A DNA stretch of 64,000 nucleotides from Adiantum capillus-veneris (GCA_014529385.2 CM043966.1:142584211-142648210), one strand, 5' to 3'. Shown: positions 21,391-34,252, counted from the stretch's first letter. Notes: generated from the letters alone by a model not told the origin. Numbers and translations are program-made.

Positions 21391-23970
21391 CAAGACCTTG
21401 TAGATATAAGATTCTTGAGACAACTCATTGTCTTTCATCCTTGCATATTGCAAGACCTTGTAGATATAAGATTCTTGAGACAACTCAAGAATACCTTTTT
21501 TCTTGTTTCTCTTGATACACATACAGGGAAAATGATTTGCTTCTCTCAAATCCTTCATAGAAAAGTTTTTGCTCAACATTTGCTTCACTTTGGAAGTATC
21601 CTCAATGAATGTGCATGCCATCTACATATAAGATGAGAATGAGTAACGAATCATTAGTGATTTTTTGTGTATACAAATAGTGATCCTCTTGAGTCCTCCT
21701 AAATCCCTAGGACCTCCTAAAAGGATCAAAATTTTGATACCATTTCCTTGAATCCTTCTTTAAGCCATAAAACATTCTTTTGAGTTTACATACAAGCTCT
21801 CCTCTCCTAGATGCTCAAAACCTTCGGGTTTTTTCACGTAAATACCCTCTTCAAGATCCCCGTTATGAAAAGCGGACTTCATACCCATTTTGACAAGCTT
21901 CATGTCCTCAATGGCTACTAGTCCAACCACTATTTGACATGTAGTTATCTTGACCACAAGCGAGAAGATTTTCATCAAAATAAACTCCCTTCTACTGCTT
22001 GAACCCCTTAGAGACCAATCTAGCCTTTCATGTACGCTTAGGATTCGTAGATGTAAACTTCTCCTTATTATAAATTGATTTGCAAGGTAAGGCCTTTTTG
22101 CCTTCTAGAAACTTAACCAAGTTCCATGTTTCATCATTGACAATTGAGTCATACTTTGATTGCATTTCTTGATCCCACTTGACATTGTGAGCCGTTTGCA
22201 TGGCTTCTTTATAACAACATGTCTCATTGTAGTCAATCACCACGGCATAGTCCAACCTTGTCTAGAATCACTTAGGGGATGTGAGAATCTAATAGACCAT
22301 CTCAATGGTTGACTATTGCTCTTTGTCTTATCAATTGGAGTGCTACTAGTGGATGGTGTATCACTAGTATTTTGAGTTTTTAATAATTCTGAAGCAACAT
22401 CCTTGTATGCCTTTCCATTTCTCCATCTGCACTATAACCAAGGAAAATACACTTGTATAACTTTAAGTCTAGCTTTTTACGATGCTCATTTGGCAATGTG
22501 CATATGCATCACATCCAAAGATACACAAATGATCGTAGTGTGGCTTCTTTTTGGACCACAATTCCTATAGAGTCTTGTAATTCAATGACATACTAAGTGA
22601 CATCTTAATGATGTGTATTGTTGTCAGTACTACCTCTCTTCAAAAACCTTGAGTCAGATTCTCCTTACAAAGCATAACTGTGATTCACTACTGTATTGAT
22701 CGATTCATTCTTTTTGTAAGTCCATTATAATTAGGTGTGTAGGGAGCAGTAAGCTATCTCTTAATACCTCTCTTGCCATAGCAATTCTCAAGCTCCTTGA
22801 AGATATACTCTCCACCATGATCAATCATCGAGATTTTTAACAATGTCAGAATGATTCTCTACAGAGGCTAATAATTTTTGGAAAGTAGAGAAGACTTGAT
22901 GCTCATGAAACAAAGGATAAACCCACACCTTTCTATTGGAATCATATATAATGGTCAAAAAATAGCTAGCTTCCATAGAAACTTGGTGAGCATAAGACCG
23001 TAAGCGTTGCCATAAACAAGTTCTAGGACTGGCTGTAAATGTTTCCTATTCAATGGCAATGAAGTGTTCCTAGTTTGTTTTTCATAGATGCAATTTTCAC
23101 ACATATAAAAAAAAAGCTAATTCAAGTAAGTACTCAAAATGTGCCAATGTTTTCATTCCCTTTTGGCTCATATGGCCTAGCCAGCTATGCCACAACTCAA
23201 TAGATAGTAGCTCATCTATGGATATACAATCTTCCTTTACACACAAAGAAACATAGATTAGAGTGTTCCATGCATTTGACCTCTAAGAATAAAAAGGTTT
23301 GAATTCTTGATCAACCATAAACCATTCATAAAGGTTTTCAAGTTACCCAAGTTGTCAAATAGACTAGCAAATATTAAACTCTTTGCTAACTTGGGGACAT
23401 GTCTAACATTTTTTATTATGAACTCCGTGTCATTTTGTGGAACAAGCTCAATGTATCAAAAACCATGTATCTCAAGCTCATATGCATCACTGAGATTCAT
23501 TATACCACAAGTATGTGAATAAGTAGAGAACCAACCACTCTTTGTGCAGTATCACATGGAAACTAGCTCTAGAATCTATGACTCAATTCTAATCAAATCT
23601 GGCATCTTCTATAATAAGAGCATCTGGGCTAAGCTCTATTGTAAATACTAGAACATCTAAGGGAGGTAGGACCCCAAGTACATCTAGAGTCTTAGGAGAC
23701 TCTACCACATTGATCTCCTCAATCTTAGCTTTGCCTTTTCATCATTGTCAGACTTCAACGCATCATTTGACTTTTTCTTATCCCTTTGCCATGCACAATA
23801 GTCTCTCTTTAAATGCACTTTCTTATGGCAATGGTAGCACTCAACATTGCATTAAGAGCCTCTAGATTTACTAGGAGAGTTCCTGTAGTGCTACTTTTAA
23901 CACGATTTTGCGTTTTTCCCTAAAGTTCTTGTCCAGTAGCCACATAAGAATCACCTTGCTTAACAGGCTC
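21361..23970 (-). mobile_element. Degraded Copia element (minus strand)
   Basis: Reading leftwards, the order Gag, PR, IN, RT can be followed through many stops and frameshifts. A zinc-knuckle-like segment (CYHCHKKVHLKRDY, last Cys lost) is at 23787-23845, and a protease site D-S-R-A at 23566-23580. Integrase-region sequence lies about 22440-22950. RT pieces are at 22028-22255 (YDSIVNDETWNLVKF), 21760-21978 (VGLVAIEDMKLVKMGMKSAF) and 21361-21621 (KQMLSKNFSMKDLREANHF). No LTRs are recognisable. It is one of the oldest layers in the window. Confidence 0.75.
21391..21487. repeat. 37-bp direct repeat at a relic junction
   Basis: 21391-21427 and 21451-21487 are identical (beginning CAAGACCTTGTAGATATAAG), offset by 60 bp. 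In the minus-strand Copia reading this repeats the residues ELSQESYIYKVL. Confidence 0.9.
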
Positions 23971-24228
23971 TCCTCTAGAGACCAAATTTGAAAATTCTGA
24001 CTGCACCAGTGGGTTCAGAGGGTAGGTTTTGCCCTAGTAACATATTGACTTGGGTGTTTTTCCCTATCTTTGTTGACCAAAAGCCAAAAGGCGGAGTCAA
24101 AAAACGTAAAATTTCAGAAAAGGCATAATTGAGTGATTTTTGCATGTTTTTGCAATTGTGAAGCATACTTGCACTTGCTGAGAGCATAAGGAAGCATCAG
24201 GGACACTTCAGTCTCAAAAAATCAACAG

Positions 24229-25227
24229 TAGACATACTACGCTTAGGATGTCTACAAGATGATCTGGTGGAAATTTTGAAAATCTGAGGTTACCAGTGTG
24301 TTTAGAAGGTAGGTTTTACCCTATTTTCACCTGGAAAGTGGGAATTTGACCAAATTTTGACAGATCAAAGCCAAGAGACGAGAACTGCCAAAGATCCTAC
24401 CCAAATTGTGTCCAAGGCCTAATTTTGAGACCAAACCATAGGATGACTCCATAGGCATGTTCTAAATGTTGTATTGGGTGCATGTGATAAATTTCATCTC
24501 ATTTGGGTCAGTGAAAGGAAGATTGAACAGACTTTAGCATTTTTGACTGAAAAGGAAAGGATAGCTAGTTTTGGGGTCTTTTGACATCCAAACTCAAATC
24601 TAAGCATAGCATTGGGTTGCTGACATCAAGGGGAAGCTGTGGGACAAGTCTGGGGTCAAACATGCCAAAAAGACATCCTACGCGTATGATGTCTTCTATG
24701 TTATTTTGGACTCTAAACTTAATTTTGAGCATACCACTGTGATCAGCAGCCTAAGGAGAGTCTGTGGTTCAAATTTGGGGCAATTCTGAGTAGTTAGACA
24801 TCGTACGCGTAGGATGTCTAAGGCATGATTTAGAGGCCAAATTCAAACTGTGGACATAGCAGGGTGTTGTATAGCCTTAGGCAAGCCTCCTAGTCCAATT
24901 TGGTCCAATTTGGAGTTGATTTGACTTGGGAATTCATCAGAACAGACATCAGGCTTTTGGAACAGATTCTTGATCATTTGACCAACCTATAGGTGTCAGA
25001 ATCAAAAAGTAAAAATAGCTGTGAGATTAGCACATCAAGGAGAAGCTGGGGTGAAAATTTCAAGTCATTCTGAGCAAAAAGACATCCTACGCGTAGGATG
25101 TCTCAAGGACATTTTTAGGTCCAAATTAAAATCTGAGCATACCATTGTGTTGCTGGACTTAAGGGGAGTCTCTGGACCAAAGTTTGTTAAATTCTGAGCA
25201 TATAGACATCCTACGCGTAGGATGTCT
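24229..25227. repeat. E3 palindrome array (ACGCGT core)
   Basis: Palindromes at 24229-24254, 24671-24694, 24794-24821, 25080-25103 and 25204-25227 (centres 441, 125, 284 and 124 nt apart). 25080-25103 and 25204-25227 are perfect and contain ACATCCTACGCGTAGGATGT. At 24943-24960 a decayed copy keeps only the left arm (CAGACATC), filling the gap in a roughly 140-nt spacing. The sequence between them repeats weakly as well (gcatacc-attgtgttgctg-like text). Confidence 0.92.
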
Positions 25228-25682
25228 CTAGGCCAGTTTTAGGGTCCAACTGTAATTTTGACCATACAGGAGTGTTCACAGTGTCACAGAGATCCCAAAT
25301 ATTTTTTCAAAATTGAATTTGGACTCATTTTGACCATTCTAAACTGCAATTCACTGTTTTGGCCATAACTTTCACAAACGGTATCGGATCGGAAAAGTTT
25401 TTATATCAAAATGTAGCCTGAGAGCGGCTCTACAGATCTTAGAGCAAAACTTGAACTTAATGTATGCCATCGGAAACCATTTAGTCCAACTTTGAAAAAA
25501 ACATCGTTTAAGGCCTCAAAATGCATCCGGAGGTTAGGGGTGTCTGAAAGCGACAAGTTGCGAGAATTGTGACGAAACGGTTGCGGTTTTGGACATAGTT
25601 TTGACTTTTCCCTAACCAAAGCACTTGAACACAGTGGACTAAGTCTACTTGAACCAAGCAAAAGATCTTAAGCCCAGAAATC

Positions 25683-28234
25683 ATGTCTACCCTAGATTCA
25701 AACGCAGCTTACACAGGCTTGGAGATCCCGACGATAGAGGAATATCCTCCCACAATGGATCTTCTAAACTTGCAATTGATAAAGACCCATCTTGTTGAGA
25801 GAGTTTGGATGAGTGGTCATGAGAGTGAAGGACTATATAGATACATTGACGACAATGAGGTCAATCTTTATAGGTGCTCAGATCCATACCTAGAAGAGAT
25901 AACTGATTACAAGCTCTTATATGTCTACACATACGGAGTCGACTATCAATGGAGATCTATAGTTGTCGACAGGTATGGACGAGAATACAGAGTTGTAGAA
26001 AGCACAAATCCACAGACTGTACTAGGAAGAGGTGGATATTTGGTCAATGAAGGACCACAAATGCCTCCACCAAACACGAGAATTCCTTTAGGAATTCCAA
26101 GAAGAGAGCCACCAGGATTCCCTTCAAGAGCGATAACGAGAGAAGGATTGGGAGAGTCTCTGGTTAGACTTGTAGAAAATCGACGAGTTAAACCATCCCA
26201 AGTCCAGAAATGGGTAAACAGAAACTACTCCGGAGATAAAGATCTGAGAGATCACGTAGCGGCTTTTAGAAGAGTGATTAGAGCAGAGGAAGTTTCAGAT
26301 TTTGCGACACAGTTTGCGGGATTTGGATTGACTCTAGAAGATGATGAAGCTACATGGTTCGACTCGGTGGAAAAATGGGATTTTGAGACCCTAGATGAGC
26401 TATTTGAGGAGTTTATTGAAGAATTATCGCCAAAAGGCATTGCTCACAACACAGTCTCGCAAATCCATAGATTCAAACAGAAAGAGGATGAATCGGTACG
26501 CAAAGCATCATTAAGGCTCAAGAGATATGTTAAGCTCTGTCCGAGAGCGGAATTACCTACACAAGCACGACTGATGCTGATCTTTATCCAGGGAATGAGA
26601 CATGCGGGCCTTCAAAAGGATCTGCATATGATAAGGAGGATGACGCTTAAACGAGTTGATCAAAGAAGCTCTTTATCTAGTGGATAACTGTGAGGCATAC
26701 AAAGAAAAGGACTTAGAGAGTCAAGTAGATGACACATCCTCTCAGCACAGTGTTTCATAGATAAGTGAGTCCATTGCAAAGCCAACGGCACCTATTGATC
26801 AAGAAAAGCTTATCGACGACTTGGTCAAGAGGTTGATTCCTCTTGTAAGGTCTGATTTGGGAGAGCCGAAGGGGTGTGAAATTGAGAGAAAATGGACGAA
26901 CCATATGGGGGAAGAATGCTATTATAGCATGGAAAATGCTAGGGAGAGGTATGTACAACTTGTTCCAGAAGCACCTACTCCACCTAGATACATTACGGGG
27001 AATGCGCCAGGACCAGTAGGAGTTTTAAGGCCACAGCTTGTCTTAGGACAACAACCTCCGTTGCCAAGTGCTAGAATGCCGGTAGACATGAGATACATGC
27101 CAATGATGGAAGCATCAAATAAACCAACGCCAGTGCTAGCTACAATGTGGTATAGCAACCAAAGTGAGTACTACCTCTCGAAGCAACAAAATGTGAGAGA
27201 AACACATGGAGTGGTGAGGCCGGTACAACCTCCACCTCCTGGGTTTCAGTCGAAAGAAAGAAGGTATGAAATGGACGAAAGGACATTGCGATTCATTGCA
27301 AATAACGGCTTATCTAGGTCAAAGCTTGCTTATAGCCAAGAGGAAATGCTAAAAGAATCTCCTCAACCAGAGACAGATTGTCACAAAAGTCGTGACAACC
27401 ACTTGGTCAAACAATGTCCTCATATGGAGATCACTGAAGTAAATGCCTATTGTCTTGAGTGTGGCATCACTCACTTCATCCCCGATTTCCCAAAAAAACC
27501 AAACCAAATCAAGAAAATCACGACAAATGTATCAGGGATTGTTCAGCTACCTAGTAGCTCAGAAAATGAAAATGTTGTACCAGTTCAAGTAGTTACGAGA
27601 GCACAAGCTCAAAAGAAAGCTGATGAGAATCAAAAGATAAAGAACACGGAAAGTGACATGAGTCCAAAGACAGATGATGGACCAAAGACAGACGCACCTA
27701 GTCAGAAAACCAAGAGCAAACGAAATAGTTGGAAAGCTAGAAAGACTAGGATGAAAGCACGCAAGGAACGAGAGCAAAAATCTCTAGCTGAGAAGCTTAC
27801 TGAAGCTCAGGAGAAGATAAAACAACATGAGGAAAAGGAGGTACCTTCTCTTACATAGATGGTTAAACCTCTAGAAGAACCATCCACGGATGAGAAACCG
27901 AGAAGTGCTAGTTCAGGAGGATCTATGTTGGCAGAGAAGGTTAATGAGACATTAGATGCCCTCTTGAAAGCCTATGATGTGAGGTTCAAAAACAACCAAA
28001 CCCAAGAACACAGGTGGATGACATATTCCTATGCGGAACTAGAAAAGCAAAGGTTTGAAATGTGCAAGAAAATGATTCAAACAGCCCAAGCTTTACTAGA
28101 ACCACCAGTTGCAAAACCTGAGGATGTGATCCGTGTCATGCCTACACAAGTAATCCCACCAAACTAGGAACTAAAAGAGCCATATTCTAGTCATGAGCAC
28201 AAACCAAACCTCAAAGACCCAGCATTAGAACCAA
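25683..28234 (+). pseudogene. gag: E3 Gag, frameshifted and split by Copia-B
   Basis: ATG 25683 opens 334 codons with the conserved N-terminal block (EGLYRYID, LYRCSDPY, LYVYTYGVD, DRYGREY). The capsid region follows (FAGFGLTLEDDEATWFDS, ELSPKGIAHNTVSQIHRFKQ). A frameshift near 26650-26690 and a stop at 26758 break it; the frame 26821-27858 then carries nucleocapsid. The first zinc knuckle is degraded (CHKSRDNHLVKQC has lost a Cys), and the second has lost its last Cys (CLECGITHFIPDF). TAG at 27856 and 28165 interrupt. Copia-B entered after 28239; the protein resumes at 37719. Not functional. Confidence 0.85.
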
Positions 28235-28239
28235 GGACA

Positions 28240-28875
28240 TGTTAAGTATGGAGCCTGATTTACCCTTGTAATTTTTTGTGGTAAAAGCGCACATTTGTAA
28301 GGCCCCCATTATGAGGAGAAGCCATCGTGCGTGAAGGAAAATTACTCACCGGAAACCAAAATTTTCACGGACAAGAATCAGGGGAAATTTTAAAGGCCTG
28401 GGGGGCAGAGGCCCCCGAGACTTTTTTTTTCGCCGGAATATTCTTTTTCGTCGGAATATTATGGCCGGACGGCGGCTGGAAAGTGGTCGGAAAACAACTG
28501 GTCGGTTTGATGGTGGCCGGTAGTCAATGGCCGGTGGCCGAATTCAAAAGCGGACTTGTCTTCTCAAGGGCGGCCACACATGGGCAGATTGGAGGGTCCG
28601 ATTTGGGCTTATTCGCACAAGGGCGGCTACACATGGCTGTCTCTCATAAGAGAGGGCAGCCCTTTTGGCCTATAAAAGGAGGCCATTTCTACACACATTT
28701 CATAGTGTGAAGTTGATGCAACAAGGTGAGTGTGAGGTGGTGAGAGTGAAGCAAGGCGGGAGCTCCATTAAGGGTATAATCCCTTTGTAAACTACTTCTT
28801 GTTTTGAAGTACTAAAGCCATTGAGTGGCTGCTTTCTCATGGACGTAGACCACATTGGGTGAACCACGTATATCG
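28240..28875 (+). repeat. Copia-B 5' LTR, first part
   Basis: 636 bp of the 5' LTR up to the Copia-A insertion. TATAAAAG near 28673 is the likely promoter. It ends in TATCG (28871-28875), which is repeated after Copia-A. Confidence 0.92.
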
Positions 28876-29102
28876 TGTTACCATATACATGTGGTAGTGA
28901 TGTGTGTGAACACACTAGGACCGCCGGGGCATTTTTTCCCTCTTTAGGAGGTTTTTTCCCCCGTGCATTGTATATACGCCCATCACTCTAGGGCTATCTA
29001 TCTTTCCATTGCACACTAAGTAACATACTCTCTATTGTGTGCCTTGAGCTTCCTTCGTCTTCTCCAAGCTGTGTGTGTTTCTCTGCAATCCTAATTCCAA
29101 CA
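28876..29102 (+). repeat. Copia-A 5' LTR
   Basis: 227 bp, TGTTACCATATACATG to TTCCAACA. It differs from the 3' copy by T/C in AAGTAACAT and T/C in CTGCAAT. Confidence 0.97.
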
Positions 29103-29104
29103 AT

Positions 29105-29116
29105 TGGTATCAGAGC
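29105..29116 (+). promoter_or_regulatory. Copia-A primer-binding site
   Basis: TGGTATCAGAGC, two bases after the LTR, complementary to the 3' end of plant initiator tRNA-Met, which primes minus-strand DNA synthesis. Confidence 0.95.
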
Positions 29117-29465
29117 AGGTCACGTCCTCCCGGGCTTAGTCGCCAGCTGCTCCAGCACACGCCTGCTCACTTTCTCCGATTTCAGTGAGCTTTGGCAAGC
29201 GTTCGCAGGTCGACAAATATTTTGGGATAGCTCAAAGAGCTCGGTCTGCTCAGAATTTTGATTTGGGCTCATTTCGGCCTCCGTTTCCACTACGGGCAGT
29301 ACTGCACAGGTTATTTCGTCATTTTGTGCAGATTTTTTGTCAGTGCCGTTTTCTGCATAACAGGTGCCTTATAGTCTTCTACGGTTTGTGCTATATAGCA
29401 CAAGTTGTTCCCGCTCCATTTTCTCCTATTTTCGGGCAGTTTTCACATCAGGTGCAGCATTTACC

Positions 29466-32400
29466 ATGGCTGACAACAACAACACAGATGTGTTCAAGAT
29501 GTTTGCTGCTGAGGACAGGTTGGATGGGGACAACTACCCTATGTGGGCTTATATGATGCAACACGTTCTTGTGTCAAAAGGTGTCTGGAACATTGTGCAG
29601 GGCATTGATGTACGTCCTGGTTCTGAAGATGTAGGCGATATTGAGGATGTTGCAGGTCTTGCTGCAAGGATTGCAGCTGTTAGAGTTGTTTTGCCTACAG
29701 CAGAACAAGCTCGTTGGGATGTTAAGGATGCGCAGGCTCATGCGTTGTCTGTGAAGCGCACCATTATTCCTCACATCCGTTCAGCAAAATCTGCAAAACA
29801 GGCTTGGGATATTCTAGCAGGTCTTTATGCAAGCCGCAATGAGGCTAAAATTGCTTTGCTGCGTAAAGAGCTAGAGTCGAAGATTATGCATGAGGAAGAT
29901 GATATGGACACTTTCCTTGCTAGTGTCAAGGATATCAATGAGCAACTCATTTCTGCAGGTGAAGTCATTTCTGACAGTTCCCTTGTGCAGACTGTTCTTG
30001 ATGCCTTACCAGATTCCTACCAGACTTTTGCTAGTACTTGGAGACTGATGACCCAAGGAAATCCTGAAGTTGTCAAGTTTGATGCATTATGCACATTGCT
30101 GTTGCAAGAGTCACTTTCTAGAAAAAACAGGACTAGGCAGCGTGCAGTTGAACAGGCTTTTATTGCTTCTCAAAGAAAGGGTGGTAACAGTAATGCAGCC
30201 ACTTCTTATGGTTCTGCTGCGAGTGGCAAAAATTCTGTTCCTAATGCTTCTGCTGGCAGCACTTCGTCTGGCAATTCTGGTGATAAGGGCAAAAAGAAGA
30301 TGCGTTGCCATTATTGTAAAGCCAATGATCACTTGATCAAGTCGTGTCCTAAGTTGAAGGCCAAAGAGGCTAAGAAGAAAGAGGGTGGTTCCACTGCAAA
30401 TGCTGGTTCCACTACAAATGCAGCCATTGTTGAGTCTTCTGTGAAAGGAGATTGTGATGCTGATGTTGATGCAGAATGGGCTTTTAGCGCAGAGTGCACT
30501 TACAATCCTGCTGTCCATGATGCATGCTTGTCAGTTGCTGCAGATTCACATGTGTGGTATTTCGACAGTGGTGCTACAAAGCACATTACCTCACATCGTG
30601 AATTGTTTACCTCTCTCGAGTCTGTCCCTCATGGGAATTCAGTCACTTGTGCCAACAACGCCTCTTATCCAGTTCAGGGAGTTGGAAAGATTGTGCTCAC
30701 TGCTGCTAATGGCAGTTCCTTCACACTTGTTGATGCACTTTATGTACCTGGGATCAAGAAGAATCTCTTGTCTGTATCTGCACTTGCTAGAATTGGACTT
30801 GTAGTCAAATTTGTGGATGACAGATATACAGTTCATGATCTCAGTTTTGGTGATGAAATTGTTGCATCTGGGCTTTTGTGCCGTGGGCTGTATAAGCTCA
30901 CTTTGTATGACAAGTGTGGACAAAATTTTGCAAATGCTGTTGCAGATTCAAGGGCTATTTCAGATGCAAAACTTTGGCATGCACGTTTTGGTCATCTGAA
31001 TTTTGCCAGTTTGCTGCGTTTGCAGAAATCTGATATGGTTGCTTCTTTGCCTCCTCTTGAAGCACCTATCAAACATGTTTGTGAAGGCTGTATTCTGGGT
31101 AAAATGTAGCGTTCTAAGTTTCCAAAGGATGGTTCAGTTAGGGCCACATGCAGGTTGCAGCTTGTGCATAGTGACGTTTGTGGGCCCATGCAAACTCCGT
31201 CCTTGGGCAATTACCTGTACTTCGTGACTTTCATTGATGATTACTCCAGGCATGCGTGGGTATTTCCGCTTAAAGCGAAGTCCGAAGTTTTTATGTGCTT
31301 CAAACAATTTCTGGCTATGGCTGAAAATGTCTCAAAATGTACTATGGGCACCCTCCGTTCCGATCGAGGGGGGGAGTATATGTCTCATGAATTTAATGCA
31401 TTTCTGGCTAGTCGTGGGATAAAACACCAATGTACAGTGCCTTATACACCTCAACAAAATGGTGTTGCTGAGAGGAAAAACAGGTCACTAACGGAAATGG
31501 CACGATGTATGGTCAAAAGTCAACCTTTGCCGCATTCTTTTTGGCTTGAGGCCATCATGTGTGCCACTTATGTACTTAACAGGTGTCCTACGAAAGCTTT
31601 GCAGTCTATTACTCCATATGAAGCATGGCATGATAGAAAACCTTCTATTGAGCACATGCGTGTTTTTGGCTGTTTGGCATATGCTTTGGTGCCACAAGTG
31701 CAGCGCAGAAAATTGGATGATAAGGCTGTCAAATGTATTTTTGTTGGTTATAGTGCTGAAAGCAAAGGTTACAGGTTGTATCATCCGCAAACAAAACGTA
31801 TTTTGGTTTCACGGGATGTAGTGTTTGTGGAAGATTCTGTTCAACCCTTGCTGTCATGTACTAGAGACAGTAATGTAAGCTCACAGGACATTTATGACAC
31901 TTTGTTGCCTCTTTTCAGTGGTGGAAATACGAATGTAAGTTCCAATGAGGCAAATGTACAGCCTATGGGGGTTTCTGAAAATGTTTTAGAACAGCCTATT
32001 ACTGATGCAGATGTACATGATGTACTTGATGAGGAAAGGGCTGAAAATGAGCAGGCTAGAGGTATGCCAAAATGGCTGGTGCACACTTTGCGTGACAGTA
32101 AATTGGATGCACCTTTATCTAGTCGTACTCGTTCAGGCTCTCGCCATGCATCTTATGCATCAGATTGTTATGCTTTGGCTGTGTCTAGTTTACATGATGT
32201 TGAGGAGCCTCTGTCTTTTGATGAAGCACAGAATTCAGAAAATTGGATTGCTGCCATGAAATCAGAATATGATGCACTCATAGAGAATGACACATGGACT
32301 TTATGTGATTTGCCTCCTGGCAAAAAGGCCATTGGTACGAAGTGGGTTTACAAGTTGAAACGCAAGCCGGATGGTGAGATCGATCGCCATAAGGCTCGAC

Positions 32401-33743
32401 TTGTTGCAAAGGGTTATGCACAACAAAAAGGCATAGATTATGAAGAGACTTTTGCTCCCACTTGTCGTATGACTACTGTGCGTTTTCTATGTGCATTGGC
32501 AGCTCATTTTGGTTGGGATGTACATCAATCAGACATTGTTACTGCTTTCTTGAATGGTGACATATTTGAGGAAGTTTATGTAACGCAGCCTCGCGGTTTT
32601 GTCATAAAAGGACAAGAGGACAAAGTGTGCAAATGTAAGAAGGCTTTGTATGGGTTGAAGCAATCTCCTCGTGCTTGGTATGAGAAAGCTGACACTCATT
32701 TGGTTAAACGAGGCTTTCGTAACAGTCCAACAGAAAGCACATTGTATGTAAAGCGTGAGGATGATGTATTTCTCATTGTGGCTCTTTATGTTGATGATTT
32801 GCTAATCACTGGACCAAATGAGAGACATATTGCTGAATTTAAGGCTGATTTGAATGCTACTTTCAAGATGAAAGATTTGGGGCTGTTGCATCATTACTTG
32901 GGTATACAGTTTAAGCAGTGTGATGGTGGTATTGCCTTGTGTCAGAAAAGTTACATAGAGACATTGCTATGTAAGTTTGGACTTGAGGATTGCAAACCTA
33001 TTGCCACTCCCATGGAAACAGGTTTGAAGTTGAGTCTACATGATGCTAGAGATATTGCTGATGTCACTCTTTACCAAACTGCTGTTGGCTGCCTCATTTA
33101 TGTATGCAACACGAGGCCAGATATTCAGTTTGCAGTCTCGCAGGTCAGCAGATTTATGCATAGCCCAGGGTCTAAGCATTGGCAGGCTGTCAAGAGGATT
33201 TTCCGCTACCTTAGTGGCACTTTACATCTTGGCTTGTTTTATCCCAAGGGGGGATCATTGCCGCCAGACTTACATGCTTTTTCGGACTCAGATTGGGCTG
33301 GTTTTTTTGACACGCGAGTGTCCACAAGTGGTTTTTGTTTCATGCTTGGCAGTTCATGTATATCATGGTTGAGCAAGAAGCAACCTACTGTGGCCACTTC
33401 GAGTTGTGAGGCTGAGTACAGGGCAGTCTTCACAGCTACGGTTGAGTGTGTATGGCTCAGACGCCTTATGGCTGACTTGGGTGTTGGACAGGACACTGCC
33501 AACACTATCTACACTGACAGTCAGAGCGCATTGGCAGTTGCGAGGAACCCAGTTTTTCATGCTCGCACAAAGCACATTGAGGTGCATTACCACTATGTCA
33601 GGGAGAGGCTCTCAGCAGGAGAGATCAGCTTGGCTTATGTGCCAACACAGGACAACCTTGCAGATCTTTTCACAAAGGCATTGTCTCGTGAGAAGCTTGA
33701 AGCTTTCCGCAAAGCTTTGGGCTTACTCCCCTTTGTGGACTGA
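29466..33743 (+). pseudogene. gag-pol: Copia-A Gag-Pol polyprotein with one in-frame stop
   Basis: I start it at ATG 29466 (CCATGGC context, MADNNNTDVF), not at the upstream in-frame codon. Order: Gag (UBN2-like, about codons 1-230), zinc knuckle CHYCKANDHLIKSC (about codon 280), protease WYFDSGATKH (D at 30564), pre-integrase LWHARFGHLN...CEGC. Integrase follows with D in LVHSDVCGP, D in LRSDRGGEY and E in NGVAERKN. RT has YVDD at 32787-32798. RNase H has CEAEYRAV, YTDSQSALAVA and the tail DNLADLFTKAL. This is the canonical Copia order and close to full length. The only lesion I see is TAG at 31107 just after CILGKM; the frame continues unchanged to 33743. Catalytic motifs look intact. Whether the stop is read through is unknown. 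Confidence 0.93.
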
Positions 33744-33808
33744 TCCTGTCCTCAGGGCATGGCACTTCCCTTTACTCATGTGCCAGCTCTCGTTCACCGC
33801 GTCACTCC

Positions 33809-33818
33809 AGGGGGGATT
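33809..33818 (+). promoter_or_regulatory. Copia-A polypurine tract
   Basis: AGGGGGGATT immediately before the 3' LTR TGTTACC. Confidence 0.9.
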
Positions 33819-34045
33819 TGTTACCATATACATGTGGTAGTGATGTGTGTGAACACACTAGGACCGCCGGGGCATTTTTTCCCTCTTTAGGAGGTTTTTT
33901 CCCCCGTGCATTGTATATACGCCCATCACTCTAGGGCTATCTATCTTTCCATTGCACACTAAGTAACACACTCTCTATTGTGTGCCTTGAGCTTCCTTCG
34001 TCTTCTCCAAGCTGTGTGTGTTTCTCTGCAACCCTAATTCCAACA
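33819..34045 (+). repeat. Copia-A 3' LTR
   Basis: 227 bp, two substitutions relative to the 5' LTR, followed by the TSD TATCG. Confidence 0.97.
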
Positions 34046-34050
34046 TATCG

Positions 34051-34052
34051 TG

Positions 34053-34095
<43 letters not shown>

Positions 34096-34179
34096 CTATA
34101 ATCTCGTGTATATAAATCTATCTCTCTCCATTAAGTAATCTAGTCAATTATCTATTTAGCTACGTCTTATTTCCTAACA
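34051..34179 (+). repeat. Copia-B 5' LTR, second part
   Basis: Resumes after Copia-A and ends CCTAACA. It contains a (CT)n run at about 34058-34091, longer than in the 3' LTR. Confidence 0.92.
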
Positions 34180-34181
34180 AC

Positions 34182-34193
34182 TGGTATCAGAGC
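34182..34193 (+). promoter_or_regulatory. Copia-B primer-binding site
   Basis: TGGTATCAGAGC two bases after the LTR end, matching initiator tRNA-Met. Confidence 0.95.
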
Positions 34194-34252
34194 AAGGTTT
34201 GCTCGTAGCTAAATTATCTCAAGGAAAGGATTCCTTGAATTGAGTGGGAGTT

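Larger units (their letters stand above)
28876..34045 (+). mobile_element. Copia-A retrotransposon, nearly intact, young
   Basis: Two 227-bp LTRs (TGTTACC...CCAACA) differ at only two positions. TSD TATCG lies at 28871-28875 and 34046-34050. Primer site at 29105-29116, PPT at 33809-33818. It has one full-length Gag-Pol frame with one stop. It landed in the 5' LTR of Copia-B, so it is the youngest insertion here. Confidence 0.97.

Noticed and set aside
30111-30518. 135-codon minus-strand ORF
   Set aside because: Shadow of the Copia-A Gag frame.
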